Assembly: GCF_003415655.1 (NCBI RefSeq)
Contig: NZ_QRHC01000003.1
Location: 426,600 to 490,599 of the forward strand
DNA length: 64,000 bases
Direction of reading: 5' to 3'
Source of the DNA: Vibrio maerlii
GTDB taxonomy: Bacteria > Pseudomonadota > Gammaproteobacteria > Enterobacterales > Vibrionaceae
Shown here: positions 26,848-34,571 of the stretch, piece after piece
How positions within the stretch are numbered: the stretch's first letter is position 1
Layout of the letters: the number at the start of each line of letters is the position of its first letter
The notes under the pieces: model-generated
What the model was told of the DNA's origin: nothing
The model's input: the letters and a program-made list of their open reading frames with translations, nothing else
Database searches by the model: none
Translations under genes and position numbers: made by a program

Positions 26848-28197
26848 ATGGAATCACTCACGATACAAGCTTATTTATCAGATCAATGGTCTGATATAGC
26901 TCAGGTTACCTTCCCGAAAAGTGAGGAAGGCAACTTCTTTACAACTGAAATTCACTACCTACCTGATTACGCTATTGAGTCGATTGATAAAGATGATATG
27001 CATTCCGTATCACTAAACCACCCTGTTAGTTTCTTCTTTGATGATAAAGGACGTCCAGGTTGGTTGAGGTTTCTAGATGACATAATGCCGAGTGGAGCCA
27101 GTAGAAGATACTGGGTCAAACAGCTTGATATCGAAGATCTTCCCATTGATCAACAAGACTTTATCCTATTGAAATATGGGACAATATCTCCCGTTGGTAA
27201 CCTCAGAATTAAAGAGTCACTTCCAAATCGCTCAGAAAAGTCTGACTCACTATTTTTCTCTACGTATGACGTTATCAATCGTGGTAGTGATTTTCTAGAT
27301 TATGCGCAAGAAAGAGGGGCTGCGGCAGGCGGTGCAACGGGTGCTGGAGGAGAAGCGCCAAAGTTATTATTGCGCTGCTCTACAGAAAATAGAATTTGGA
27401 TCGATAGCTACCAAGACGACAACAAAAATCAAGATACGCACTATCTAGTCAAATACCCTAGAGGCTCAAGAGGCAATACTGACTGTAACATTCTACGAGC
27501 TGAATATCATTTCTACCATGAACTAACAAGCTTAGGGATAGAGACTATTCCTGTAGAGTTCATGAGATTAGAAGAAGGAGAAAACTACCCTTCTCTTTGG
27601 CTACCGAGATTTGATGTCTATATCGATCAACAAGGAATCATGCAGCGTTTCGCTATGGAATCAGTCTACTCTATTTTAACTAAAGGACCTGCTAGCACTC
27701 TTGATCATGAAGAAACCATTAGAGCACTGATTGATAAAATCATGAATAGCCATATAGTAACTGAACAAGGCTATCAGTTTGATATTCAAAACTTTGTTAT
27801 AGAGTGGGTAAAAAGAGATCTCGTAAACATCCTCTTTGGTAACAGCGATAATCACGGAAGAAACACTTCTTTTGTTAAAGGGGATGGGTTTATCAAGCTC
27901 GCCCCTGTCTATGACTTTGCCCCAATGAAAGCCGATCCAGAAGGGATACCTAGAGCAACCAAATGGAAATCACCACTTGAAGTAGGTGGAGAGTATGACT
28001 TCGAAGGTATTACAGACGCATTATCAGATTTAGTGCCGCAAGAAGTGCTTATGCATGAGCTAAAAGTGTTGGCAAAGAGCTGTCTAACCTTAAAAGATAG
28101 GCTTCAAAAACGAGGCGTACCTGAGCAAATCTTAGCAATGCCAAGTATCGGTATGGACTTCATTGAATCAAAAATAGAAAAATGGGGATTGCTATGA
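26848..28197 (+). CDS. HipA-like serine/threonine kinase toxin
   Basis: The 449-residue protein has the HipA layout: an N-terminal subdomain (FFFDDKGRPGWLRFLDDIMPSG), a Gly-rich loop (GAAAGGATGAGGEAPKLLL, about 157-175) and the nucleotide-binding Lys202 in LVKYPRG. The catalytic loop is LFGNSDNHGRNTS, with Asp334 and Asn339, and VYDFAPM supplies metal-binding Asp356. HipA kinases phosphorylate aminoacyl-tRNA synthetases or other targets and arrest growth. All key residues seem intact, so it is probably active. ATG 26848 has AGGAG seven bases upstream and is chosen over an ATG 12 codons earlier. AGA and ATA codons are frequent compared with the flanking housekeeping genes, which suggests acquisition. 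The toxin gene comes before its antitoxin, the reverse of E. coli hipBA. Confidence 0.85.
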   Translation: MESLTIQAYLSDQWSDIAQVTFPKSEEGNFFTTEIHYLPDYAIESIDKDDMHSVSLNHPVSFFFDDKGRPGWLRFLDDIMPSGASRRYWVKQLDIEDLPIDQQDFILLKYGTISPVGNLRIKESLPNRSEKSDSLFFSTYDVINRGSDFLDYAQERGAAAGGATGAGGEAPKLLLRCSTENRIWIDSYQDDNKNQDTHYLVKYPRGSRGNTDCNILRAEYHFYHELTSLGIETIPVEFMRLEEGENYPSLWLPRFDVYIDQQGIMQRFAMESVYSILTKGPASTLDHEETIRALIDKIMNSHIVTEQGYQFDIQNFVIEWVKRDLVNILFGNSDNHGRNTSFVKGDGFIKLAPVYDFAPMKADPEGIPRATKWKSPLEVGGEYDFEGITDALSDLVPQEVLMHELKVLAKSCLTLKDRLQKRGVPEQILAMPSIGMDFIESKIEKWGLL

Positions 28198-28688
28198 GTA
28201 ATAACGACTCAAAACGCCAAGATGAACATACTTCGAATTCCTCATCAGAGTCCGTGCATGACACCATCGCACGACTCCGCTCAAATCAAGCTCGTTTAAA
28301 TACAGTTGGTTCCGCACAGAGTTCTTCAGAGCAAACTTCTAGCACTTATACTAAAGGCGTGCAGAAAAGAGCCTCTAAAAATGCTCAAGCGGTTTCTGCA
28401 CTTGAAAGACAAAAACGGATAAATAAGGTTATTCATGCTTTGCTATTAAGAGAATTAACACAAGGTCAAGCTCTTAAAGAACTGAGAATGGAAGTGCTAG
28501 GCATCAAGCAAGACGCTTTTGCCAAGATGGTGGGTGTATCAAGAAAAACCATCTCAGAGATCGAGAATGACCGTGGAGCGTTTAAAACCGATATTCTCGA
28601 CAAAGTGTTTAAGCCGTTTGGACTAAGAGTTGGACTTGTCCCTGTTTCAGCGAGCCTCCTACATTCTGTACTTCAAGAGCAAAGCTAA
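28194..28688 (+). CDS. HipB-like antitoxin with C-terminal XRE helix-turn-helix
   Basis: The 164-residue protein has a hydrophilic Ser/Asn/Gln-rich N-terminal half, likely disordered, then an XRE-type helix-turn-helix at about 93-145 (IKQDAFAKMVGVSRKTISEI, GAFKTDILDKVFKPFGLRVG). It should neutralise the HipA-like kinase and repress the operon. Its ATG overlaps the hipA stop as ATGA, with GGGG upstream, so translation is coupled. The 90-residue N-terminal extension is much longer than in E. coli HipB. A perfect hairpin terminator follows at 28729. Confidence 0.82.
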   Translation: MSNNDSKRQDEHTSNSSSESVHDTIARLRSNQARLNTVGSAQSSSEQTSSTYTKGVQKRASKNAQAVSALERQKRINKVIHALLLRELTQGQALKELRMEVLGIKQDAFAKMVGVSRKTISEIENDRGAFKTDILDKVFKPFGLRVGLVPVSASLLHSVLQEQS

Positions 28689-28728
28689 TCAACATTACAG
28701 GTATGAGGCATTCTTTCAACATAGAAAG

Positions 28729-28752
28729 CACAAAGAGCAGAAGCTCTTTGTG
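28729..28752 (+). terminator. hipA-hipB operon hairpin
   Basis: CACAAAGAGC and GCTCTTTGTG are perfect ten-base arms around AGAA, 41 bases after the antitoxin stop. The T tail is poor. Confidence 0.6.
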
Positions 28753-28775
28753 TTCCCTACTTGGTAGCTGTTGGC

Positions 28776-28791
28776 TGCGGGTTCAGTTCCC
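28776..28791 (+). other. Degenerate copy of the ssrA T-arm, possible right attachment site
   Basis: GCGGGTTCAGTTCCCT resembles GCGGGTTCAACTCCCG at 26376-26391 in ssrA (13 of 16 bases). In position it would close a 2.4-kb islet holding the integrase remnant and hipA-hipB. The match is short and could be chance. The rest of the 329-base gap (28689-29017) has no gene that I can see. Confidence 0.3.
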
Positions 28792-28941
28792 TATCTCGCA
28801 GTTGAACTGAGTAAAATCGTAAGAAAAACGTGATTAAGATAACAAAAACACACATAAAATCACGGTCTTCCCAGTTTATTCCCAAGCCGACCTTCGAGTA
28901 CCACAAATCCCTATACAACAAGGGATAGAGCCTCCAACTTG

Positions 28942-28990
28942 CTTTTCCAAGTGCTCCACCAAACGTTTGGAAAAGGTGACCTTTTTTGTA
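28942..28990. terminator. Hairpin downstream of the winged-helix gene
   Basis: CTTTTCCAA and TTGGAAAAG pair across 16 bases, and CCTTTTTT follows on the plus side. It may end the winged-helix gene or transcripts leaving the hip islet. Confidence 0.4.
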
Positions 28991-29017
28991 TCTGAGCTTT
29001 ATTCCACACTCAGAGCA

Positions 29018-29314
29018 CTACTGCTCTACCAAAACTGGCTCATATCCCAGAGTTTCAACGATCTGTTCAACGTTCGCCTCAACCCAAGCTCTATCAATCG
29101 GCCCCCAGGACTTAATTTCATAATGGCCGTTTCTTAACGCTCCAGTAAAATCACACTCAATATCCAATTCAATTAAGGCTTGAATCGTGTCTTGAGCTGT
29201 CCTTCTTGGAATCTCAATCAGTTGTTGGATCTTGGGGATGGTGTTGTAGCCCGTATCTATCAGGTAAGCGATATAGAGGCGGCGATAGAATGAAGACTTT
29301 GTTTTGCTAAGCAT
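29018..29314 (-). CDS. Small winged helix-turn-helix protein
   Basis: The 98-residue protein MLSKTKSSFYRRLYIAYLID looks like a winged-helix DNA-binding domain. A helix-turn-helix is visible in TIPKIQQLIEIPRRTAQDTI, followed by a wing (ECDFTGALRNGHYEIKSWGP) and an acidic C-terminal helix. Start ATG 29314 has AAGGA and GAGA upstream. The frame could be extended 28 codons, but that would run back through the acyl-CoA synthetase terminator (29338-29361), so it is rejected. I do not know its target. Its position downstream of the fatty-acid gene suggests but does not prove a link. Confidence 0.7.
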   Translation of the reverse strand: MLSKTKSSFYRRLYIAYLIDTGYNTIPKIQQLIEIPRRTAQDTIQALIELDIECDFTGALRNGHYEIKSWGPIDRAWVEANVEQIVETLGYEPVLVEQ

Positions 29315-29337
29315 TAATTTCTCTTTCCTTGATATAA

Positions 29338-29361
29338 CAAAGCCTCCGTACGGAGGCTTTG
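29338..29361 (-). terminator. Terminator of the acyl-CoA synthetase gene
   Basis: AAAGCCTCCG and CGGAGGCTTT form a perfect stem around TA, 59 bases downstream of the stop. Confidence 0.8.
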
Positions 29362-29419
29362 GCTTGATAACTCTCCAGTAGATGGCATTTCTATCCATCT
29401 ACCGATTAAGCTTAAGACA

Positions 29420-31228
29420 TTACTTGCCTTTCGGCTTGTCTTGATACATTTCTTCGATTTCATCTTGGTAACGGTCGTTAATCACCTTACGACGCAGTTT
29501 CTGCGTTGGTGTTAACTCACCAGAGTCCATCGAGAATGGTTTATGCAGCAGCTTGAACTTCTTCACTTGCTCAAATTTCGCCAACTCACCTTGTAATGAG
29601 CTGATGCGTTTTTCAAACATCTCAACTACTTGATGGTTCTTAATCAGTTCCATACGGTCGTGATATTTGATATTAAGCTCTTTCGCGTACTCTTCTAGAG
29701 TATCGAAACATGGTACAACTAGCGCAGATACAAACTTACGAGTGTCGGCAATGACTGCAATTTGCTCGATGAAGTGGTCTTTACCGATAGCACCCTCAAC
29801 AACTTGAGGTGCAATGTACTTACCACCTGAGGTTTTCATCAGCTCTTTAATGCGGTCAGTGATGAACAAGTTACCGTTCTCATCGATATGACCCGCATCA
29901 CCCGTTTTAAGGAAGCCATTTTCGTCAAATGTCTTCGCAGTTTCTTCGGGCATTTTGTAGTAACCGCGCATCACCATTGGACCACGAACAAGAATCTCAT
30001 TGTTCTCGCCAATTTTCACATCCGCACCTGGCATCGACATACCGATCGAATCAGGGTTGAAACAACGATCATCCCAACAAGATACGGTGGCTGTAGTTTC
30101 GGTCATGCCATAACCCAGCTTTACGTTGATACCGATAGCGTGGAAGAAGCGACCAATAGTCTCATCTAACTTAGCGCCACCACATGGCATGAAGTTAATA
30201 TTACCGCCTAGTAATGCTCGCAATTTAGACATCACAATCTTGTCAGCAAAGGCATGTGACTTCTTAAGTAGGAATGAAGGCTCACGACCTTCTTGGTGGC
30301 ATGCAGCAACCTTAGCGCCCATGTTTACCGCCCAGGTAAACATGACTTTGCGATGGATAGGTGCTCGTGCCACTTTCTCATGAATAGCAGAGAATATCTT
30401 CTCGTAGAAGCGAGGTACCGCACACATCACCGTCGGCTTAACGTCGCTTAGTGCATCACGTACTTGCATCGTGTCTTGCAAATAGCAGTTAGTACCGCCT
30501 TTATAGAGCACGTAGAATGTCCATGCTCGCTCAAAAACGTGTGAAAGCGGCAAGAAGCAGAGTGAGACATCTTTTTCGCTCAAGCTTAGACGCTCATCGT
30601 GACCGACCAACTGCGCGGCAATGTTGGCGTAATCCAGCATAACCCCTTTCGGTTGACCGGTTGTGCCTGAGGTGTAGATCAGCGTCAGCAAGTCTTCTAG
30701 ATTCGCATCTTCGATTCGTTGATTGAACTCCGCTAGCTGAGCTTCGCTACCTCGAGCCATAAAGGCATGCCAGCTGATACCGGCTGGGTGGTTCTCAAGG
30801 TCCACATCGTCAGACATCGCAACAATAAGTTCTAATTGCTCACACTCATCAAAGATAGAGAGCGCAGCATCGTATTGGTCTTGTTCACCAACAAACAGAA
30901 CACGTACGTCAGCATTCTGAATAATATAAGAAGACTGCGCTGCAGTATTAGTTGGGTAGATAGGAACAGTTACAACTCGCGCTTGAAGCGCGCCAAAATC
31001 AGCAATTGTCCACTGAGGCATGTTATTAGAATAAATGCCGATCTTATCTTGAACTCGTAATCCTTGAGCCAATAGCGCTAACGACAGCGCATCCAAATCT
31101 TGACCAAACTGCGTCCAGCTAATACCACGCCATACGTCTCCAACTTTATGTTTAAGAGCGATGCGATCAGCGCCTTTAGCAACCTGCTCACGAATACGTT
31201 TTACGATATGAAAATCTAAATTGGCCAT
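29420..31228 (-). CDS. Long-chain acyl-CoA synthetase (AMP-binding, FadD15/FACL type)
   Basis: The 602-residue enzyme activates long-chain fatty acids to acyl-CoA through an acyl-AMP. The AMP-binding signature [17 protein letters not shown], the motif [36 protein letters not shown] and the C-terminal Lys region [14 protein letters not shown] are all present. It is longer than E. coli FadD and resembles the eukaryote-like AMP-dependent synthetases. The start ATG 31228 (MANLDFHIV) follows AGGTGAAAGAG. A GTG three codons earlier is also open. A FadR-like palindrome lies 145 bases upstream, consistent with control by acyl-CoA. Confidence 0.9.
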   Translation of the reverse strand: MANLDFHIVKRIREQVAKGADRIALKHKVGDVWRGISWTQFGQDLDALSLALLAQGLRVQDKIGIYSNNMPQWTIADFGALQARVVTVPIYPTNTAAQSSYIIQNADVRVLFVGEQDQYDAALSIFDECEQLELIVAMSDDVDLENHPAGISWHAFMARGSEAQLAEFNQRIEDANLEDLLTLIYTSGTTGQPKGVMLDYANIAAQLVGHDERLSLSEKDVSLCFLPLSHVFERAWTFYVLYKGGTNCYLQDTMQVRDALSDVKPTVMCAVPRFYEKIFSAIHEKVARAPIHRKVMFTWAVNMGAKVAACHQEGREPSFLLKKSHAFADKIVMSKLRALLGGNINFMPCGGAKLDETIGRFFHAIGINVKLGYGMTETTATVSCWDDRCFNPDSIGMSMPGADVKIGENNEILVRGPMVMRGYYKMPEETAKTFDENGFLKTGDAGHIDENGNLFITDRIKELMKTSGGKYIAPQVVEGAIGKDHFIEQIAVIADTRKFVSALVVPCFDTLEEYAKELNIKYHDRMELIKNHQVVEMFEKRISSLQGELAKFEQVKKFKLLHKPFSMDSGELTPTQKLRRKVINDRYQDEIEEMYQDKPKGK

Positions 31229-31372
31229 CTCTTTCACCTAAGGCTTACATTTGTAAGCTAATTTGAGCGCACAAGTGTACAGTTGGCACTTCAAAAGACA
31301 ACTAGCTACCTCTCAAAATCGCAACCCTCTTCGCCTTAAGCCTTTACTTTATTGAGTTTAAGCTCTGATCTG

Positions 31373-31389
31373 ACCAGTTGACTGTATTG
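31373..31389. promoter_or_regulatory. Candidate FadR-binding site
   Basis: CTCTGATCTGACCAGTT matches the palindromic FadR consensus (AACTGGTCNGACCAGTT) at 13 of the 16 defined positions, with the right half perfect. It lies between the acyl-CoA synthetase and the GlsB-like gene. Nothing else was found in this 311-base gap except the GlsB terminator. Confidence 0.45.
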
Positions 31390-31486
31390 TTAATAAATTT
31401 TAAAGAGGTATAAATGAGAGGGTGAGACCAGATTGCTCTATCAAGAATGGTAATCAGGAGTCGCAAAAGTAACAGATACCTAATAG

Positions 31487-31515
31487 GAAAAAGCGCCAGC
31501 TATAAAGCTGACGCT
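31487..31515 (-). terminator. Terminator of the GlsB-like gene
   Basis: AGCGCCAGCT and AGCTGACGCT pair with one internal mismatch around ATAA. The plus-strand A-run becomes the T-run. Confidence 0.7.
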
Positions 31516-31539
31516 GATAGATAGTTTATAGAATTGAGA

Positions 31540-31779
31540 CTACTTTTTTATCAACCCAGCAAGGAAGAGTAGCAAGACTGCACCCACTGTTGCGCTGACT
31601 ACTGAGCCGATAAACCCACCAAAAGATAAACCGATTAATCCCAAAACAAACCCACCGATAAATGAACCTACGACACCAATAATGATGTTCGTTACGAGCC
31701 CAAATCCAGAGCCTTTCATTAACTGACCGGCAAGCCAACCTGCAATCGCACCAATCAAGATAAAAACTAAGATGTTCAT
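31540..31779 (-). CDS. GlsB/YeaQ/YmgE family stress-response membrane protein
   Basis: This 79-residue protein is made of Gly-rich hydrophobic helices (MNILVFILIGAIAGWLAGQL, NIIIGVVGSFIGGFVLGLIG, VVSATVGAVLLLFLAGLI), the pattern of the transglycosylase-associated/GlsB family in the inner membrane. Members are induced by stress in several bacteria, but their molecular role is unknown. AAGGAG sits at ideal spacing before the ATG. It is a single-gene unit with its own terminator. Confidence 0.88.
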   Translation of the reverse strand: MNILVFILIGAIAGWLAGQLMKGSGFGLVTNIIIGVVGSFIGGFVLGLIGLSFGGFIGSVVSATVGAVLLLFLAGLIKK

Positions 31780-31898
31780 TCACACTCTCCTTTTGTCGAT
31801 GATTACGTTATTGCTAAAGCTAAATAACAATCGAATCACTTTCAACGTAGCAAAGAAGTACATAACATCAAGTCAGTCTATAAATCTTCTTATGACCT

Positions 31899-32714
31899 TT
31901 AATACCTATTTATGGTCGAGTGAGCACACTGTGCACGGGCCTGCTGTGCATCTTTGAAGCTACCTTGAATCACACAATCTCGGTAGCTCCGAGTGTACTG
32001 CTCGAATAGTTTCATCGCTTGGTTCTTAGGTAGCGAGACCAGCTTATTGACGAATGCTCTTGAGCCAACTTCAAAGTGTTGGGTATCGATAGGTGTATTC
32101 CAATCCCCACCCCATATCAAGAAGCCATGATGAGCAAAGAGATCCACAACCTCTTCCGCCATACCCACCCTTTTGACTTCGGAGCGAGCGCGATACTCCT
32201 TTCGATTCACGTATTGTTTGAGAGATTGAGGCGGCTTTACGGTAATGGTTCCGTCTGGCGCGAATGCAAGATAGGGGTTTTGAACCGGGTTAATATCTAT
32301 CGCAACGCCATAAGCATGCTTTGACCAACCGGAGCCACCCGTAATGGGTCTTGCGTTGAATGCGCTGGAGTTATTAGCTGACATAGAGGCATTGTCGTCC
32401 CCTTTAAACTCGCGCATCAGACGTGCAGAGTTCAGAGGGAAGTGGCGCTCTCTTAAACCAACAAAGATCTGCTCAACGGAGGGGGCAATAACATCCAAAA
32501 CAATCACACTGCCTTGCTGGACTTTGTGCTCAAAATCAACGAACTCAAAATCAACCTTGGATAACCGATCACACCCTACCGGCGCGCTCTCTGCCAGTAC
32601 GCCTGTTTTTTTCATCATTCCGCACTGCCAGTCCGAGACGGGTGCGACTTTGGCGTGAATAAACGAGCTGAACAGCAATACTGTTATTGTGAGGAATATC
32701 TTTGCCTTGTTCAT
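31899..32714 (-). CDS. M15-family D,D- or L,D-carboxypeptidase-like secreted peptidase
   Basis: The 271-residue protein has an N-terminal signal peptide (MNKAKIFLTITVLLFSSFIHA) and a C-terminal zinc peptidase domain. The M15 motif is GWSKHAYGVAIDINP, with His133 and Asp140 as zinc ligands. The third ligand is His213 in DTQHFEVG. Members cleave peptidoglycan stem peptides in the periplasm or outside the cell. There are four Cys that may form disulfides. It lies 25 bases downstream of the CBM5/12-like gene on the same strand and may be co-transcribed with it. Confidence 0.8.
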   Translation of the reverse strand: MNKAKIFLTITVLLFSSFIHAKVAPVSDWQCGMMKKTGVLAESAPVGCDRLSKVDFEFVDFEHKVQQGSVIVLDVIAPSVEQIFVGLRERHFPLNSARLMREFKGDDNASMSANNSSAFNARPITGGSGWSKHAYGVAIDINPVQNPYLAFAPDGTITVKPPQSLKQYVNRKEYRARSEVKRVGMAEEVVDLFAHHGFLIWGGDWNTPIDTQHFEVGSRAFVNKLVSLPKNQAMKLFEQYTRSYRDCVIQGSFKDAQQARAQCAHSTINRY

Positions 32715-32738
32715 TAGATTGGAATTAATAAGACTATG

Positions 32739-33563
32739 TCACTGAAGAGTATATGAAAGTGTCGCTAAGTCATAATCCTCACAATAATTTTTCGCAACGA
32801 GATCGTTAAGCTTTTCAAACTCTCCATTGAGGTCCTGAAGTGCTTCATTTTGACCTAGCTGATAAAGAAGTGAAGAGTAAAGAGTGTCGTGATACAAAAC
32901 CCATGGTGTGTCAATTCTAGGGTTTCGCTCACCAAGTTCTTGCATACATTGTTGCCAACCTGATAAGGCAGCAAACAGGCTAATGACCTCTTGTTCGAGC
33001 AGGTTGATAGACTCGTCGAGTTCCAACTGATGCAGTGCACGGTAAACAAACGAAGCGTTCAGCGCCAAGCGTTGCAGTTCTGTAGAAGGATAAGTGTGAA
33101 GCACTTTGAATTCCAAGCGATCTTTAATGTGATTTCGATTGATGTCCTCACCAAGAATAAATTCAACAGAATGGGGTAGATGGCGGTCAACATCAGAGAT
33201 TCCAGTCACATTTAGATAGTCATCTGAAGCTAACCTGCGCCAATACCATGATTCTGCAGGCAACTCATTCCTATTGCCCCATTTAGCAAGATAAATGTCC
33301 CCATAATATTCAACCACATCACCACTGTCATAATCCGAGCCCCAATTAAACCGGGTAATTTCTGCTTCAACAAGTAGCCAGCCATCCCAATAGGTATTGC
33401 TAGGTTTAGGAGCATTTGAAAGATTCCAATGAGTAGAAACGTATTGAATATCTTGGTAGAAAACTCGTTCACCAGGAGAGTAGCGCTTGTGACTATTCCA
33501 GCTTTCCAGCGCCAATATTGGCTCAGAAAAACATAAACTAAGTACGAGTAACGTCCTGAACAT
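32739..33563 (-). CDS. Secreted protein with two CBM5/12-like (chitin-binding) modules
   Basis: The 274-residue protein has a signal peptide (MFRTLLVLSLCFSEPILALE), then two short aromatic repeats typical of CBM5/12. The first (about 20-65) has WNSHKRYSPGERVFYQDIQY and NTYWDGW. The second (about 73-112) has FNWGSDYDSGDVVEYYGDIY and SWYWRRL. The remaining 160 residues are helical and unrecognised; they begin with a DINRNHIKDRLEF stretch that resembles calcium-binding DxNxxxIxD motifs. No catalytic domain is seen. AAGGGATG precedes the start. Chitin binding is inferred from the repeats only. The M15 peptidase gene follows closely. Confidence 0.65.
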   Translation of the reverse strand: MFRTLLVLSLCFSEPILALESWNSHKRYSPGERVFYQDIQYVSTHWNLSNAPKPSNTYWDGWLLVEAEITRFNWGSDYDSGDVVEYYGDIYLAKWGNRNELPAESWYWRRLASDDYLNVTGISDVDRHLPHSVEFILGEDINRNHIKDRLEFKVLHTYPSTELQRLALNASFVYRALHQLELDESINLLEQEVISLFAALSGWQQCMQELGERNPRIDTPWVLYHDTLYSSLLYQLGQNEALQDLNGEFEKLNDLVAKNYCEDYDLATLSYTLQ

Positions 33564-33705
33564 GTCATCCCTTATCTGTCGCTATAGGTTATAGCAAGAG
33601 TGATGCTTTACATCACGGGAGCAAGTTAAATGGCTACATTCTCGACCGACTCTGCATTAACACGTATCTTACTCTCAGTAAATTACACGGTATTACCGAG
33701 CGATA

Positions 33706-34410
33706 TCACTCAGGCTGCCAATAAATAATCTCTTGGGAGGTATCCGCTGCAATACTCTCATGCTTACCAGGAAGGGAAGTGAGTTGCGTAGAATTAATCG
33801 CCACCAGCAAGAGCGCTAGTGCGTCAATCAAATCATCCGCTGCGGCATAAGACTTCTTGGTTGATTCAAGCGCGGCTTTAAGAGTAGGAATCCAATCCGG
33901 TTTATAGCGAGCAATGATTTCCATTCGCTCCTGTTGGCCATCAAGGATTTTTTTGCTGAACGCTAAATGTTCCCCCTGAAGTGCTTTAAATACAACTTCC
34001 GGGTGCGACTCTCTCAATTGAATTTTTGTATTCTTTGCCAACAGCGCATCGACTTCTCGCACCTTAGGTAATATATACCAAGTCTGTTTAGAGAGCTTCT
34101 TCCCAACAGTATTAAGGTTAATCAAACACGCTTGTTGGTAATCTTCGGCGTACGCGGCTTCACGGCAAGGAACTGGGAATACTGACGAGCCTCGTTTCGG
34201 TGACAAGAACTTGCGCGCAGCCTTATCACAAGGACGATCTGGGTTTTTCTCATCACTAAAGCCAATTGGGATATCAATCATAGCGATCCCCTGCTCTAGC
34301 TCAGATTCAATATTGGATAGGTTGTGGACAAGCTTCATGAATGGTCTATCCCCCTCTAAGGACCATACTACCCAGCCAGTTTTACAACCATCGATACCGA
34401 AATACTTCAT
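33706..34410 (-). CDS. DUF429 family protein (predicted RNase H-like nuclease)
   Basis: The 234-residue protein begins MKYFGIDGCKTGWVV, with the early Asp and Gly typical of the RNase H-like DUF429 fold. IDIPIGFSD and RPCDKAARKFLSPKRGSSVF then follow in the positions expected for the family, and the C-terminal AAADDLIDALALLLVA supplies the last acidic residues. No activity is proven for the family. Start ATG 34410 has AGAGGAAA upstream; the 14-codon extension is rejected. It stands alone and diverges from the beta-CASP gene. Confidence 0.8.
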   Translation of the reverse strand: MKYFGIDGCKTGWVVWSLEGDRPFMKLVHNLSNIESELEQGIAMIDIPIGFSDEKNPDRPCDKAARKFLSPKRGSSVFPVPCREAAYAEDYQQACLINLNTVGKKLSKQTWYILPKVREVDALLAKNTKIQLRESHPEVVFKALQGEHLAFSKKILDGQQERMEIIARYKPDWIPTLKAALESTKKSYAAADDLIDALALLLVAINSTQLTSLPGKHESIAADTSQEIIYWQPE

Positions 34411-34571
34411 TCTTTTTCCTCTTTGGCGATCGCCAAAAAGATCTTTATTCATTAGTTCAGATAATTCAATACGATTCCGAGCGACCTCACAGACAAAGTT
34501 TATTGAGTCGCTATAAAACCGATTAAGATATTTTCAGGCATGCGTGGTGCAATGGAACAATGAGGGGTTAT

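Noticed and set aside
29315..29398. Upstream extension of the winged-helix gene
   Set aside because: The extra codons run through the strong terminator stem at 29338-29361, and a better ribosome binding site lies at 29314.
33630..33728. A 32-codon frame (MATFSTDSALTRILLSVNYT...) with GGGAG upstream
   Set aside because: It overlaps the 3' end of the DUF429 gene on the other strand, has no recognisable family and the gap is short. The ribosome binding site may be chance.
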